Of a stretch of 64,000 nt of DNA, positions 8,362 through 17,045 are shown piece by piece. The notes under the pieces were generated by a model. That model was not told the origin of the DNA and did not search any database. It saw only the letters and a list, made by a program, of their open reading frames with translations. Numbering within the stretch: position 1 is the stretch's first letter; each line of letters opens with the position of its first letter. A program made the position numbers and the translations under genes. Source of the stretch: Dubosiella muris (GTDB taxonomy: Bacteria; Bacillota_I; Bacilli_A; Erysipelotrichales; Erysipelotrichaceae). The stretch spans positions 20,512 to 84,511 of the forward strand of contig NZ_SRYG01000012.1 in assembly GCF_004793885.1 (NCBI RefSeq). Reading direction: 5' to 3'.

Positions 8362-9645
8362 ATGTTTGTAGATCAAGTAAAAGTATTTATCAAAGCAGGA
8401 AACGGAGGCGACGGAATCGTCAGCTTCCGTCATGAAAAGTATGTAGCGTACGGAGGACCGTTTGGCGGGGACGGCGGCCGCGGCGGCGACGTCATCTTCG
8501 AAGCGGACCCGGGCATGACGACGCTGCTCGATTTGCGTTATCACCGCAAACTGATTGCCCAAAACGGCGAAAAGGGAAAAAACAAGCGCATGCACGGAGC
8601 CAACGGCGAAAGCCGCGTCGTCAAAGTGCCGCTGGGAACGCTTGTGAAACGGCTGGACAACGGCGCGATCGTCGCGGACTTGACGGAGCCGTTTCAGCAG
8701 CAGGTCGTGGCGAAAGGCGGCCGCGGCGGCCGTGGCAACTGCCATTTCAAATCGGCGCGCAACACGGCGCCAAAGTACGCGGAAAGCGGCCGTGAAGGCG
8801 AGGAGTACGAAGCCATCGTGGAACTGAAAGTGCTGGCGGACGTCGGACTCGTTGGGTTTCCAAGCGTTGGGAAGTCGACGTTTCTGGAAGCGGTCACCCG
8901 CGCCAAGCCGGAAATCGGCGACTATCCGTTCACGACAATCACGCCAAACGTCGGCGTGGTCCAGACCCAAGACGGACGCAGCTTTATTTTGGCCGATTTG
9001 CCGGGGCTTATCGAAGGAGCGAGCCAGGGCAAGGGACTTGGCCACCAGTTTTTGAAGCACATCGAACGGTGCCGGGTCATCATTCACGTGCTTGACATGG
9101 GCGGCGAGGAAGGCCGCGATCCGGTGGAGGACTACCGTGTCATCAACGAGGAGCTGAAAAACTATCATCTCCGGCTTATGGAGCGGCCGCAAATCGTTGT
9201 CGCCAACAAAATGGATTTGGAAAACGCCCAGGAAAATCTGGCTCGTTTCAAGGCGGCGTATCCGGATGTTCCGGTTTACGAAACGACGACGATCATCCAC
9301 GAAGGACTGGATCCGGTTTTGCGCAAAGCGGCCGACTTGCTCGCGACGACGCCGGCGTTCCCGCTGGAAGCCGAGGACGGCAAGGAAACCGGTGTGGTGT
9401 ACAAGTTCGAGGAAAAGAAAAAAGACGTGGAAATCACCGAGCTTGCGCCGCATGTCTGGGAAATCCGGGGTCCGAAAATCGAGAAGGCGTTCGATATCAA
9501 AAAGCTCAACACGGAGGAAGATTATTATTTGTTTGCCAACCGCATGCGTTATATGGGCGTGGATAAAATGCTGCGCGACGCGGGTGTGCAGGACGGCGAC
9601 ACGGTCCGTCTGGATGGATTTGAATTTGAATTTGTAGAAAATTAA
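8362..9645 (+). CDS. obg: GTPase Obg (CgtA)
   Basis: Obg is an essential ribosome-assembly and stress GTPase. The 427-residue protein has the glycine-rich Obg fold at its N-terminus (AGNGGDGIVSFRHEK, FGGDGGRGGDV), then the G domain with GFPSVGKST near residue 163, DLPGL near 211 and NKMD near 282, and a C-terminal OCT domain (about residues 345-427). It follows rpmA as in many Firmicutes. It is followed 13 bases later by a DUF1835-like gene, which is probably co-transcribed. Confidence 0.97.
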   Translation: MFVDQVKVFIKAGNGGDGIVSFRHEKYVAYGGPFGGDGGRGGDVIFEADPGMTTLLDLRYHRKLIAQNGEKGKNKRMHGANGESRVVKVPLGTLVKRLDNGAIVADLTEPFQQQVVAKGGRGGRGNCHFKSARNTAPKYAESGREGEEYEAIVELKVLADVGLVGFPSVGKSTFLEAVTRAKPEIGDYPFTTITPNVGVVQTQDGRSFILADLPGLIEGASQGKGLGHQFLKHIERCRVIIHVLDMGGEEGRDPVEDYRVINEELKNYHLRLMERPQIVVANKMDLENAQENLARFKAAYPDVPVYETTTIIHEGLDPVLRKAADLLATTPAFPLEAEDGKETGVVYKFEEKKKDVEITELAPHVWEIRGPKIEKAFDIKKLNTEEDYYLFANRMRYMGVDKMLRDAGVQDGDTVRLDGFEFEFVEN

Positions 9646-9658
9646 GAAGGGAAACTGT

Positions 9659-10453
9659 ATGATCCATGTATTTTTCTCGGAAGCCGGCGCCGGTATCATG
9701 AAACTGCATCAGGAGGCCGGCAAGATCGCGGCGGAGGACGAAATCGTCGCGCTGGCGTTCATGCTCGACCAAGGCGATATCCGGCTTCCATACGATTCGC
9801 AGTACCGCCTGGACCTCATTTACAAAATGTACACGCAAAACGGGCAGATCAAAAATCTGGACCATTTGTGGGAGTCGATTTACTCGTATGTGAAAAATGT
9901 CGATCGGTTGATCGAGGCGGCGAAAAACGGCGAGGAGATTTGCGTTTATTCGGAAAACTCGCCAGGCGACGTATCCGGCTTCATCTTCGTCTGCTCCCTG
10001 CTGGATCCATACGATATCAGCTTGCAGTACGTGGAGCTGCCGCAAATCGTCCACAATCCGGACTACACGACGTTGTTTCCGTCGCTTGAAAACATTTTGT
10101 ACGAATATCTCGACTATGTGCTTTCGCTCAAAATCGAGATTCCTTATTTCGACGTGAATTACTACTCGATGATTTGGGAATCGCTGAAAAACGAAAACAG
10201 TTCGCTGCGGGCGGTCGTGAACGGGCAGCTCATGTCGGTTCGGGAGGACATTTACGACATCGTGATTTTGAACCGGTTCGAGACACCGAAATACGAAAGC
10301 CAGGGCATCGGGGAAATTTTAGGGATTTACCAGCAAAAGCTGAGCGATTATTTGCTCGCGGACCGGATCCAGACGCTCATCGACGAAGACGCGCTGACGA
10401 TTCTGGAAGACTGCGAGCTGCCGTATCATCGCGTTTTAATTAAAACGAATTGA
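9659..10453 (+). CDS. DUF1835/DUF3658-like protein
   Basis: This 264-residue cytoplasmic protein is of unknown function. The N-terminus (MIHVFFSEAGAGIMKLHQ), the DEIVALAFMLDQGDI segment and the later ICVYSENSPGDVSGF stretch resemble DUF1835 with a DUF3658 C-terminus. This is a recollected resemblance, not a computed match. It begins 13 bases after obg behind GAAGGGAA and is probably in that operon. Its stop codon directly abuts the stop of the convergent CRP/FNR-type gene, leaving no intergenic base. Confidence 0.72.
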   Translation: MIHVFFSEAGAGIMKLHQEAGKIAAEDEIVALAFMLDQGDIRLPYDSQYRLDLIYKMYTQNGQIKNLDHLWESIYSYVKNVDRLIEAAKNGEEICVYSENSPGDVSGFIFVCSLLDPYDISLQYVELPQIVHNPDYTTLFPSLENILYEYLDYVLSLKIEIPYFDVNYYSMIWESLKNENSSLRAVVNGQLMSVREDIYDIVILNRFETPKYESQGIGEILGIYQQKLSDYLLADRIQTLIDEDALTILEDCELPYHRVLIKTN

Positions 10454-11110
10454 TCAAAGCGAAGACCGGGCGAACTTTTCAAGGGTTGTCCGGTCTTTGA
10501 TCGTGATGCGCCGGTATCCCAGCTCGATCAGCCCCCGGGCTTCCAGCGCTTTGAGCGCCCTTGTCACCGTCACGCGCTGAAGCGCGCAGCACTCCGCGAT
10601 CTCCTGGTGGGAATATGGAATGGTGTCGTTTGCCACTTCGAGGGACGGATGCGGATCCTCGCTGATTTCCAGCAAAAAGTCGGCGATTCGCTCAGGCGCG
10701 TTTAAAAAGGTAAGCCGGCGGACGTGGCGGGCCAGAGCCTCGACGGAGTAGGACAAAAGGCGGATGATCTCGATGGCAAGCTCGCCGCTTTCCTGGGGAC
10801 AGCGAAGCAAGTCGTCGATTTTCAGCTCGATGAGCTCAACCTGGGTAACGGCCTCGATGGACGTCGTTCGAATGGATTCCAGCAGCGGATCGGTCATGCC
10901 GACAAGCCGGCCTTCGCCAACGATTTCATACGTGAGCTCCTTGCCGCTTGCGTGAAGAAGAAAAGCCCGGACCCGGCCTTTTTGAATGTAAAAAAACGTA
11001 TTGCCAAAGTCCTGCTGCCAATAAATCGTCTGGGCGGGAGAAAAAGTTTTTTTTGTGCCGATCCGGGTTAAAATCGCTTTGGACCGGGCGTTGAGCGGAA
11101 TCGTTTTCAT
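10454..11110 (-). CDS. CRP/FNR-family transcriptional regulator
   Basis: This 218-residue regulator has an N-terminal cyclic-nucleotide-binding-like beta barrel (FFYIQKGRVRAFLLHASGKE, VGEGRLVGM), a long dimer helix, and a C-terminal winged helix-turn-helix (SHQEIAECCALQRVTVTRAL, about residues 166-185). No Cys cluster for an Fe-S centre is visible, so the effector is unknown. It is divergent from yitT with a perfect 16-bp palindrome between them, the likely operator for both genes. No Shine-Dalgarno sequence precedes the ATG, and TAATAT lies six bases upstream, so the mRNA may be leaderless. Confidence 0.9.
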   Translation of the reverse strand: MKTIPLNARSKAILTRIGTKKTFSPAQTIYWQQDFGNTFFYIQKGRVRAFLLHASGKELTYEIVGEGRLVGMTDPLLESIRTTSIEAVTQVELIELKIDDLLRCPQESGELAIEIIRLLSYSVEALARHVRRLTFLNAPERIADFLLEISEDPHPSLEVANDTIPYSHQEIAECCALQRVTVTRALKALEARGLIELGYRRITIKDRTTLEKFARSSL

Positions 11111-11141
11111 ATCTTTATATTATCGAAAAAAACGTTTGAAT

Positions 11142-11157
11142 TGTAGCTTAAGCTACA
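11142..11157. promoter_or_regulatory. Perfect 16-bp palindrome, probable CRP/FNR-type operator
   Basis: TGTAGCTTAAGCTACA is its own reverse complement. The TGT-N10-ACA form resembles CRP/FNR-family sites. It covers the -35 area of the yitT promoter and that of the divergent regulator. Confidence 0.72.
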
Positions 11158-11178
11158 TTTTTTGCAAACCGCTTTTTT

Positions 11179-11184
11179 TATAAT
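11179..11184 (+). promoter_or_regulatory. -10 box of the yitT promoter
   Basis: A perfect TATAAT follows the palindrome. The expected -35 position (11156-11161) overlaps the end of the palindrome, consistent with control from that site. Confidence 0.6.
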
Positions 11185-11206
11185 AGACGTGCAAGGAGGG
11201 AAGCTT

Positions 11207-12064
11207 ATGAAAACCATTCAATTCTTCGCGCGTATTTTACTTGGAAATTTTTTGCTGGCTGTGGCCGTCAACATGCTTGTCGTTCCATCGGGCTTTATCG
11301 CGGGCGGCTCGACGGGTCTTGCCTTGATCATTATGCATTGGGCGCGTCTGCCGTATTCGACCATCGTGACGGGCATCAACTTGTGCATGTTTGCGATCGG
11401 CTTTTTCTTTCTTGGAAAGAAGTTCGCGCTCACGACGCTGGTTTCCACCATCGTCTACCCGCTTTTCTTATCCATGACCGCTTTTCTAGCCGATATTGAA
11501 CTCGTTTCCGATCCGCTGATTGCCGCTATCATGGCGGGCGGTTTGATGGGATGCGGTCTGGGGCTCGTTATCCAGTCCGGCGCCAGTACGGGCGGACTCG
11601 ACATCCCGCCAATCATTTTGGAGCGCAAGTTTGGCTGGAGCGTTTCGGTCACGATGAACATCATGGACTTGTTTATTTTGGTATACCAAATCACGTACTC
11701 GACGCCGGAACAAATCATTTGCGGCTTGACGCTGGTGTTCGTGACGTATTTTGTGATGAATCAAATCATGACGTTTGGCAAGGCGGCGCTCCAGCTGATG
11801 ATTATGAGCGCCCGGCATGAAATGATGCGCCAGCTGTTTGTCGATACGCTCGACAAGGGTGCCACGCTGTTTTGGATCGAAGGCGGCTACACGAAAAAGG
11901 AGGCGAAAGCGATTTGCGCCATCGTGGCTCGCAAAGAGCTGTACGAAGTCCAAAAGGCGATTTACGAAGTGGATCCCGAAGCGTTTGTGGTCGTTTCCAA
12001 AGTTTCGGAAGTGCGGGGACGCGGATTCAAGCCTCTTTCGCACCGGCCGGGCAAGATTGGATGA
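11207..12064 (+). CDS. YitT family membrane protein (DUF161/DUF2179)
   Basis: This is a 285-residue integral membrane protein with about five to six hydrophobic segments in the first 190 residues (for example LLGNFLLAVAVNMLVVPSGF). A soluble C-terminal DUF2179 domain follows, ending near VDPEAFVVVSKVSEVRGRGF. YitT proteins are widespread in Firmicutes and no transport function is firmly established. The ATG at 11207 is preceded by AAGGAGG. The gene faces a CRP/FNR-type regulator across a palindrome and is probably its target. A second YitT paralogue lies at 60361-61200. Confidence 0.92.
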   Translation: MKTIQFFARILLGNFLLAVAVNMLVVPSGFIAGGSTGLALIIMHWARLPYSTIVTGINLCMFAIGFFFLGKKFALTTLVSTIVYPLFLSMTAFLADIELVSDPLIAAIMAGGLMGCGLGLVIQSGASTGGLDIPPIILERKFGWSVSVTMNIMDLFILVYQITYSTPEQIICGLTLVFVTYFVMNQIMTFGKAALQLMIMSARHEMMRQLFVDTLDKGATLFWIEGGYTKKEAKAICAIVARKELYEVQKAIYEVDPEAFVVVSKVSEVRGRGFKPLSHRPGKIG

Positions 12065-12121
12065 GAAAATGTTGAATTTCCGGCCGTTTTCCTCTACTCT
12101 TAAAGGGAAACAGGTGAAAGC

Positions 12122-12874
12122 ATGAAATTATTAACATGGAATGTCAACGGGATCCGCGCGATCCAGAAAAAGGGATTCAACGAAGCCATCGAGGAGATCG
12201 GCGCCGATTTTGTTTGCTTGCAGGAAACGAAAGCGCAGCCGGAGCAAATCGACGTCGACGGCTTGTATCCGTATGTATATATGAATTCGGCGGTCCGCAA
12301 AGGATACAGCGGCACGCTGATCATGACCAACCGCGAGCCGTTGTCGGTTCGTTACGGGATCGGCTGCCAGGAACACGATCAGGAAGGCCGCGTCATTACA
12401 CTGGAATACGACAGCTACTACGTCGTGACGGTGTACACGCCAAACGCCGGCGAAGAGCTTCGGCGTCTGGATTACCGCATCGCGTGGGATAAGGCGTTTG
12501 GGGCTTTTGTCGCCGCCCTGGACAAGCCGGTGCTGCTTTGCGGGGACTTGAATGTGGCGAACACGAATTTGGATGTGTACGATCCGCTGACGCTGGCGGG
12601 CTCGACCGGATTCACGAATGAGGAGCGGCTTGGCTTCCGGCGCCATTTGCTCAGCCAGCTGACGGATGCCTACCGGCTCGTCCACCCGAAAGAGCGCAAG
12701 TACTCGTGGTGGTCCTACTTTGACCGGGCCAGGGAAAAGGGCTGGGGCTGGCGCATCGACTACTGGCTTGTTTCGCCTTCGCTGGAAAGCAAGGTGGAGG
12801 AAGTCGAGATTTTGGACGGCGTTGGCGGCAGCGACCACTGTCCGGTGCTGCTGGACATCGACTTAAACGATTGA
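12122..12874 (+). CDS. exoA: Exodeoxyribonuclease III family AP endonuclease
   Basis: This enzyme of base-excision repair cuts DNA 5' to abasic sites and has 3'-5' exonuclease activity. The 250-residue length fits the family. Motifs are the N-terminal LLTWNVNGIRA, the metal-binding Glu in CLQETKAQ, the catalytic GDLNVANTNLDVYDP, and the C-terminal GGSDHCPVLLDI with the catalytic Asp-His. A GGTGAAA site precedes the ATG, and a terminator follows 15 bases after the stop. Confidence 0.95.
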   Translation: MKLLTWNVNGIRAIQKKGFNEAIEEIGADFVCLQETKAQPEQIDVDGLYPYVYMNSAVRKGYSGTLIMTNREPLSVRYGIGCQEHDQEGRVITLEYDSYYVVTVYTPNAGEELRRLDYRIAWDKAFGAFVAALDKPVLLCGDLNVANTNLDVYDPLTLAGSTGFTNEERLGFRRHLLSQLTDAYRLVHPKERKYSWWSYFDRAREKGWGWRIDYWLVSPSLESKVEEVEILDGVGGSDHCPVLLDIDLND

Positions 12875-12888
12875 ATCGAAAATCGACG

Positions 12889-12921
12889 GGATTCAGACGA
12901 TTGTCTGTGTCCTTCTTTTTT
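12889..12921 (+). terminator. Intrinsic terminator after exoA
   Basis: A 10-bp arm GGATTCAGAC pairs with GTCTGTGTCC (one mismatch, one G-T) around a GATT loop and is followed by a T-rich run. Confidence 0.8.
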
Positions 12922-12971
12922 ATCCGAAGACCAATAAAAACGGGAATGGGATTTATAAGATGCAGATTGTC

Positions 12972-12980
12972 TGGTATACT
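12972..12980 (+). promoter_or_regulatory. Extended -10 promoter of ruvAB
   Basis: TGGTATACT is an extended -10 20 bases before the ruvA ATG. No clear -35 is seen. Confidence 0.6.
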
Positions 12981-12999
12981 AGGAAAAAGAGGAGAATGT

Positions 13000-13581
13000 A
13001 TGATAGCTTTTGTGGAAGGGATCGTTCGCATCGTCCGGCCGGCGTCCGTTGTTTTGGACGTCAACGGCGTCGGATACGAGGTGTTCGTGTGCGATCCTTA
13101 TAAATATAGAATCGGAAAAGTCACGTTTCTTTACACGTATCATCAAATCCGGGAAGACGCGCAGACGTTGTTTGGATTCGATACGGAAATGGACTACGAG
13201 ATTTTTACGCGGCTGCTCAACGTGAAAGGGATCGGCGCCAAAACCGCGCTGGCGATGCTGACAAAATGCCCGGGCGCCGACATGGCGCGCGCCATCGAGG
13301 AAGGCGATGTCAAACTGCTTAAAAGCCTGCCGGGCATCGGCGTCAAGAGCGCCAGCCAAATCGTGCTGGATCTGCAAGGAAAGCTCGTTTCGATCCAGCG
13401 CGAGGAAATCGAGATCGGCGATCCGGTTTGGATGCAGACGCAGGAGGCGCTCGAGGCGCTTGGATACAAAGCGAACACGCTGCAGTCCATCAAGAAGGAA
13501 CTGCAGGACGCCGGCTATGAGAGCGTGGACGAAATGCTTCGCCACGCGCTGATGCTGCTGGCCAAACGAAACGGGGTGTAA
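13000..13581 (+). CDS. ruvA: Holliday junction branch migration protein RuvA
   Basis: RuvA binds Holliday junctions and loads the RuvB motor. The 193-residue protein has an N-terminal OB fold (MIAFVEGIVRIVRPASVVLD), two helix-hairpin-helix motifs (LLNVKGIGAKTALAML and LLKSLPGIGVKSASQIVLDL, about residues 70-125), and a C-terminal domain III that contacts RuvB. The ATG at 13000 is chosen because GAGGAG lies just upstream and the family starts here. Three bases separate it from ruvB, so the pair is one operon. Confidence 0.96.
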   Translation: MIAFVEGIVRIVRPASVVLDVNGVGYEVFVCDPYKYRIGKVTFLYTYHQIREDAQTLFGFDTEMDYEIFTRLLNVKGIGAKTALAMLTKCPGADMARAIEEGDVKLLKSLPGIGVKSASQIVLDLQGKLVSIQREEIEIGDPVWMQTQEALEALGYKANTLQSIKKELQDAGYESVDEMLRHALMLLAKRNGV

Positions 13582-13584
13582 TCA

Positions 13585-14601
13585 ATGGAAGAAAGAACGA
13601 TGGACGCCAGAGAGCAGGCGGGCGACCAGATCGAGGTGTCGCTGCGGCCGGCGAGCCTGGAGGAATACATTGGGCAAAGCGAGCTGAAGGCGAACTTGAG
13701 GGTGTTTATCCACGCGGCCAGAGCGCGCAACGAGGCGCTCGACCACGTGTTGCTGTACGGGCCTCCCGGGCTTGGAAAGACGACGCTGGCGTATATTTTG
13801 GCGCATGAGATGGGCGGAAACCTGAAAACGGCCAGCGGGCCTTCCATTGAAAAAAGCGGCGATCTGGCGGCGATCCTGTCCACGCTCGAGCCAGGGGACG
13901 TGCTGTTTATCGACGAGATCCACCGTCTGCCCAAACAAGTCGAGGAAGTGCTCTATCCGGCGATGGAGGACTATTGTCTGGATATCGTGGTTGGCAAGGA
14001 TACGGGATCGGTGCACAACATCCGGCTCTCGCTGCCGCCGTTCACCCTTGTGGGAGCGACGACGCGGGCCGGAGATTTGAGCGCGCCGCTGCGCGACCGC
14101 TTTGGTATCGTGGATCAGCTTCAATATTACGAACTGGCGGACTTGCGAAAAATTGTCGCCCGCACCTCACGGGTCATGGCCACGCCCATCGAGGAGGCGG
14201 CGCTGGACGAGGTGGCGCTTCGCTCGCGGGGGACCCCGCGGATCGCGAACCGGTTGTTTCGGCGCGTGCGCGATTTCGCCCAGGTATACAACGAGGGCGT
14301 GATTTCGCTGGATGTGGCGCGAGACGCGCTGGACCGGCTGCATGTCGACCATCTCGGTTTGGACGCGGTCGATCACAAATATCTGCTTGGCATTATCGAG
14401 CGGTTCCGGGGCGGTCCGGTCGGACTGGAGGCGTTGTCTTCGAGCATCGGGGAGGAGCCGATGACGATCGAGGATATGTACGAGCCGTATTTGCTTCAAA
14501 TCGGATTCATCAACCGGACCCCGAAAGGACGGATCGCGACGCAAAAAGCGTACGACCACTTTCATATTCCGCGAGAGGAAAAAGCAACAGGAAACAAATG
14601 A
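13585..14601 (+). CDS. ruvB: Holliday junction DNA helicase RuvB
   Basis: RuvB is the hexameric AAA+ motor that drives branch migration. It has 338 residues. Walker [12 protein letters not shown] lies near residue 58, Walker [10 protein letters not shown] near 106, sensor 1 VGATTRAG near 155, the arginine finger in LRDRFG near 170, and the winged-helix DNA-binding domain at the C-terminus ([12 protein letters not shown]). The start lies three bases after ruvA, and the pair ends at a terminator. Confidence 0.97.
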   Translation: MEERTMDAREQAGDQIEVSLRPASLEEYIGQSELKANLRVFIHAARARNEALDHVLLYGPPGLGKTTLAYILAHEMGGNLKTASGPSIEKSGDLAAILSTLEPGDVLFIDEIHRLPKQVEEVLYPAMEDYCLDIVVGKDTGSVHNIRLSLPPFTLVGATTRAGDLSAPLRDRFGIVDQLQYYELADLRKIVARTSRVMATPIEEAALDEVALRSRGTPRIANRLFRRVRDFAQVYNEGVISLDVARDALDRLHVDHLGLDAVDHKYLLGIIERFRGGPVGLEALSSSIGEEPMTIEDMYEPYLLQIGFINRTPKGRIATQKAYDHFHIPREEKATGNK

Positions 14602-14602
14602 G

Positions 14603-14647
14603 AAAAAGCGTTCGGTGGCGGATGGCCGGCTGCGGAGCGCTTTTTTT
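14603..14647 (+). terminator. Intrinsic terminator after ruvB
   Basis: AAAAAGCG pairs with CGCTTTTT across a GC-rich inner hairpin, ending in a T run. Confidence 0.72.
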
Positions 14648-14671
14648 GTTTCGTTTTCAGCCGCATTGCCG

Positions 14672-14677
14672 TATAAT
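14672..14677 (+). promoter_or_regulatory. -10 box of recJ with a long leader
   Basis: A perfect TATAAT with a weak -35. It predicts a leader of about 145 bases before recJ, unusually long for this window. Confidence 0.5.
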
Positions 14678-14769
14678 GAAGGGCATGCAAACAGGGAGCC
14701 TGGACACGGACTTCCGAAAAACAACATTTGAATTTGAGAAAACAGAGGATGAAAAGGATAAAAGATCGA

Positions 14770-14828
14770 AAGGAGAAGCAGGAGGTTCCTCGCGCGGCGC
14801 TGCCGCGAGTATCCGCTCCTGAATCGCG
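14770..14828 (+). promoter_or_regulatory. Hairpin between ribosome-binding sites and the recJ start
   Basis: AAAGGAG at 14770-14775 is followed by a hairpin (outer stem CAGGAG 14779-14784 with CTCCTG 14816-14821, inner stem CTCGCG/CGCGAG), then seven bases to the ATG at 14829. Folding would shorten the effective spacing to about ten bases. A second AGGAGG (14780-14785) is buried in the stem. No Shine-Dalgarno sequence lies close to the ATG in the linear sequence. Confidence 0.55.
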
Positions 14829-16385
14829 ATGAAACATTTGACACCTTTGGCGCAGGAAATTTTGCAGACGCTCGAACCCGATCCAACCCGGCAGGCGCAA
14901 TGGCTCGAACACGCGCCGCTGTATCCAGTCAGCCAGGATCCGGAAATGGAAAGCTTTAAAGAGTGGATGGAAGAGGCCAAGCAAGCAGGTCAAAAGGTTT
15001 TCGTAGCGGGCGACTACGACTGCGACGGAATCATGGCGACCTCGATCATGGTTTCGGGGTTGCGCGCGTTCGGGCTGGAAGTCGGATTTTACATTCCGGA
15101 CCGCATCAAGGAAGGCTATGGACTGCATCCGCGTACCGTTGGGCTCGCGCATGAAAAAGGATACCAGATCATTGTGACGGTCGACAACGGCATCAAGGCC
15201 GCCGAGGCGCTGGAGCTGGCCAAAACGCTGGGCATGACGACCATTGTTACCGACCACCATACGATCGAGGAGGAAACGGACTGCGATGTGCTCATTCATC
15301 CCGCCAGGCTGGAAGACGAGTTTTCCACGCTGTGTGGAGCCGGGGTGGCGTACGAGTGCGTCCGCGCGCTCGGACAGGCTACCGACTATCATTTGATCAT
15401 GGCGGCGGTGGCTTCGATTGCCGACGTGATGCCGGTGACAAAACAGACGCGTCGCCTCATTCAGCATGGCCTTGACCGGCTCAACGAGAAAAAGGAAATC
15501 CATATTTCCAGCTTTATTAAAGACAGCCACGTGACGGAAACGACGCTCGCGTTCCAGGTCGTGCCGAAAATCAACGCGATCGGCCGGCTGTCGAACATGG
15601 CGAACGCCAACAACGTCGTCCGGTATTTGCTTTCGGAGGATCCGGCGGAAATTATGAAGCTGAACGCCCAAATCGAGCAAATCAACGAGCGCCGCAAGAC
15701 GATTTCCGCGCAAATGAGTGAACAGGCGATGCGACAGGTCGATCCGGGACAGCCGGTCAACCTGATCATGTCCCCGGGATTTCACGAAGGGATCATCGGG
15801 CTGGTTGCCGGCAACTTGATGAACCAGACCGGCAAGCCGACGATCGTGGCGGCGAAAAACGTCGACGGGTTTAAAATGAGCATGCGGGCGCCGGAAGGGT
15901 TCGACTGCATGGCGTTTCTCAATCCGTTTCCCTCGTTTTCGGCGTGTGGCGGCCATAAGCAGGCGGCGGGATTTTCGGTCGATTTAGACGACTACGAGGC
16001 GTTCGAGCGCTTTATCCGGCAGCGGGGCGCCCAGTACGAGTGGAGCGTGCCGCTGGAAAAAAACGAAATCGAAATCGACGAAAGCCAGATCCAAATCGAG
16101 GCCATCGAGAGTCTGGACGCCTTGCGTCCGTTTGGACCGGGCTTTGAGATGCCGGTGTTTAAAATCAGCAAGCCGGCCATTAAAAACCTGTACGATTTCC
16201 AAAACGCGCGCCATCGGCGGTACACGCTGCAAAGCGGGGTGTGCTGCATGCGTTTCAACCAGCCAAGAAGCGAGATTTCCAAAAGCGTCAACCGGATCCA
16301 GTGCTTTGAGGGCGAGCTGCAAATCAGCGAGTATCGGGGACGCAAGCAAGCCAGCTTTATGATCGACAAAATCGTGTACGACTAA
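14829..16385 (+). CDS. recJ: Single-stranded-DNA-specific exonuclease RecJ
   Basis: RecJ degrades single-stranded DNA 5' to 3' in recombination and mismatch repair. The 518-residue protein has the DHH core with VAGDYDCDGIMA near residue 58, VTVDNGI near 117 and VTDHHTIEEE near 139. A DHHA1 domain follows with GFHEGIIGLVAG near 318 and CGGHKQAAG near 372, then an OB-like C-terminus. It is shorter than typical RecJ (about 560-780 residues). The recJ-apt-rel order is the Firmicutes arrangement. The start is constrained by an in-frame stop at 14820-14822. Confidence 0.92.
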   Translation: MKHLTPLAQEILQTLEPDPTRQAQWLEHAPLYPVSQDPEMESFKEWMEEAKQAGQKVFVAGDYDCDGIMATSIMVSGLRAFGLEVGFYIPDRIKEGYGLHPRTVGLAHEKGYQIIVTVDNGIKAAEALELAKTLGMTTIVTDHHTIEEETDCDVLIHPARLEDEFSTLCGAGVAYECVRALGQATDYHLIMAAVASIADVMPVTKQTRRLIQHGLDRLNEKKEIHISSFIKDSHVTETTLAFQVVPKINAIGRLSNMANANNVVRYLLSEDPAEIMKLNAQIEQINERRKTISAQMSEQAMRQVDPGQPVNLIMSPGFHEGIIGLVAGNLMNQTGKPTIVAAKNVDGFKMSMRAPEGFDCMAFLNPFPSFSACGGHKQAAGFSVDLDDYEAFERFIRQRGAQYEWSVPLEKNEIEIDESQIQIEAIESLDALRPFGPGFEMPVFKISKPAIKNLYDFQNARHRRYTLQSGVCCMRFNQPRSEISKSVNRIQCFEGELQISEYRGRKQASFMIDKIVYD

Positions 16386-16398
16386 AGGGCGGAATTTC

Positions 16399-16427
16399 TT
16401 GTATTCGTTTTCGTTACCCGATAAAAT
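16399..16427 (+). promoter_or_regulatory. Promoter of apt-rel
   Basis: TTGTAT, a 17-bp spacer and TAAAAT, located between recJ and apt. Confidence 0.72.
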
Positions 16428-16489
16428 AAGTAAATGTAAACACGAAGACCATTGAATCCAATTTCATGGGTTTAGAAAGAGGACAATCT

Positions 16490-17011
16490 ATGAATATCAA
16501 AAACTACATCGAGAGCATTCCCGATTTTCCAAAAAAAGGAATCATGTTCCGCGATATCACGCCGATTTTGGCACATCCGGAAGCGATGCGTTATGTGACC
16601 GGGCAAATCGTGGAGTTCGCCAAAAAAGTGGACGCCAACTTGATTGTGGCGCCGGAAGCGCGCGGGTTCTTTTTTGGAACGCCGGCGGCAATCGAGGCCA
16701 ATATCGGTTTCGCGCCGGTGCGCAAGCCAGGCAAGCTGCCGCGCGAGACGATGTCGGTAACCTACGAGCTGGAATACGGCGAGGACGAGCTGCAAATGCA
16801 TGTGGACGCGATCCACGAAGGGGATCGGGTGCTGATCGTGGACGATTTGCTGGCGACCGGCGGAACCGTGGACGCGATCGTGCGGCTCGTGGAATCGCGC
16901 AAAGCCAAAGTGGTGGGCATCGCGTTTGTGATCGAGCTGGATGATTTAAAAGGAAGAGAGAAATTCAAGGACATTCCCGTCCTCGCTCTAACCCATTACG
17001 AGGGAGAATAA
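16490..17011 (+). CDS. apt: Adenine phosphoribosyltransferase
   Basis: Apt makes AMP from adenine and PRPP in purine salvage. The 173-residue protein has the PRPP-binding signature VLIVDDLLATGGT near residues 113-125 and the N-terminal hood IPDFPKKGIMFRDITPIL typical of Apt. The ATG at 16490 follows AGAGGA and matches the family start; an in-frame ATG at 16466 would add eight atypical residues. It lies between recJ and the (p)ppGpp synthetase gene. Confidence 0.96.
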   Translation: MNIKNYIESIPDFPKKGIMFRDITPILAHPEAMRYVTGQIVEFAKKVDANLIVAPEARGFFFGTPAAIEANIGFAPVRKPGKLPRETMSVTYELEYGEDELQMHVDAIHEGDRVLIVDDLLATGGTVDAIVRLVESRKAKVVGIAFVIELDDLKGREKFKDIPVLALTHYEGE

Positions 17012-17045
17012 AAAAAACAAAACGAGGCGATGAAAGGAAAGGTGA

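Noticed and set aside
8275-9699. Long open frame of 474 codons antisense to obg, and similar long antisense frames over ackA, recJ, rel and telA
   Set aside because: They mirror the codon pattern of conserved genes on the other strand, have no ribosome-binding sites, and encode Arg/His-rich sequences typical of shadow frames.
10452-10503. Hairpin GATCAAAG...CTTTGATC with inner GACCGG/CCGGTC at the junction of the DUF1835-like and CRP/FNR-type genes, as a bidirectional terminator
   Set aside because: It is uneven and lacks a T run on either strand, and most of it lies inside coding sequence.
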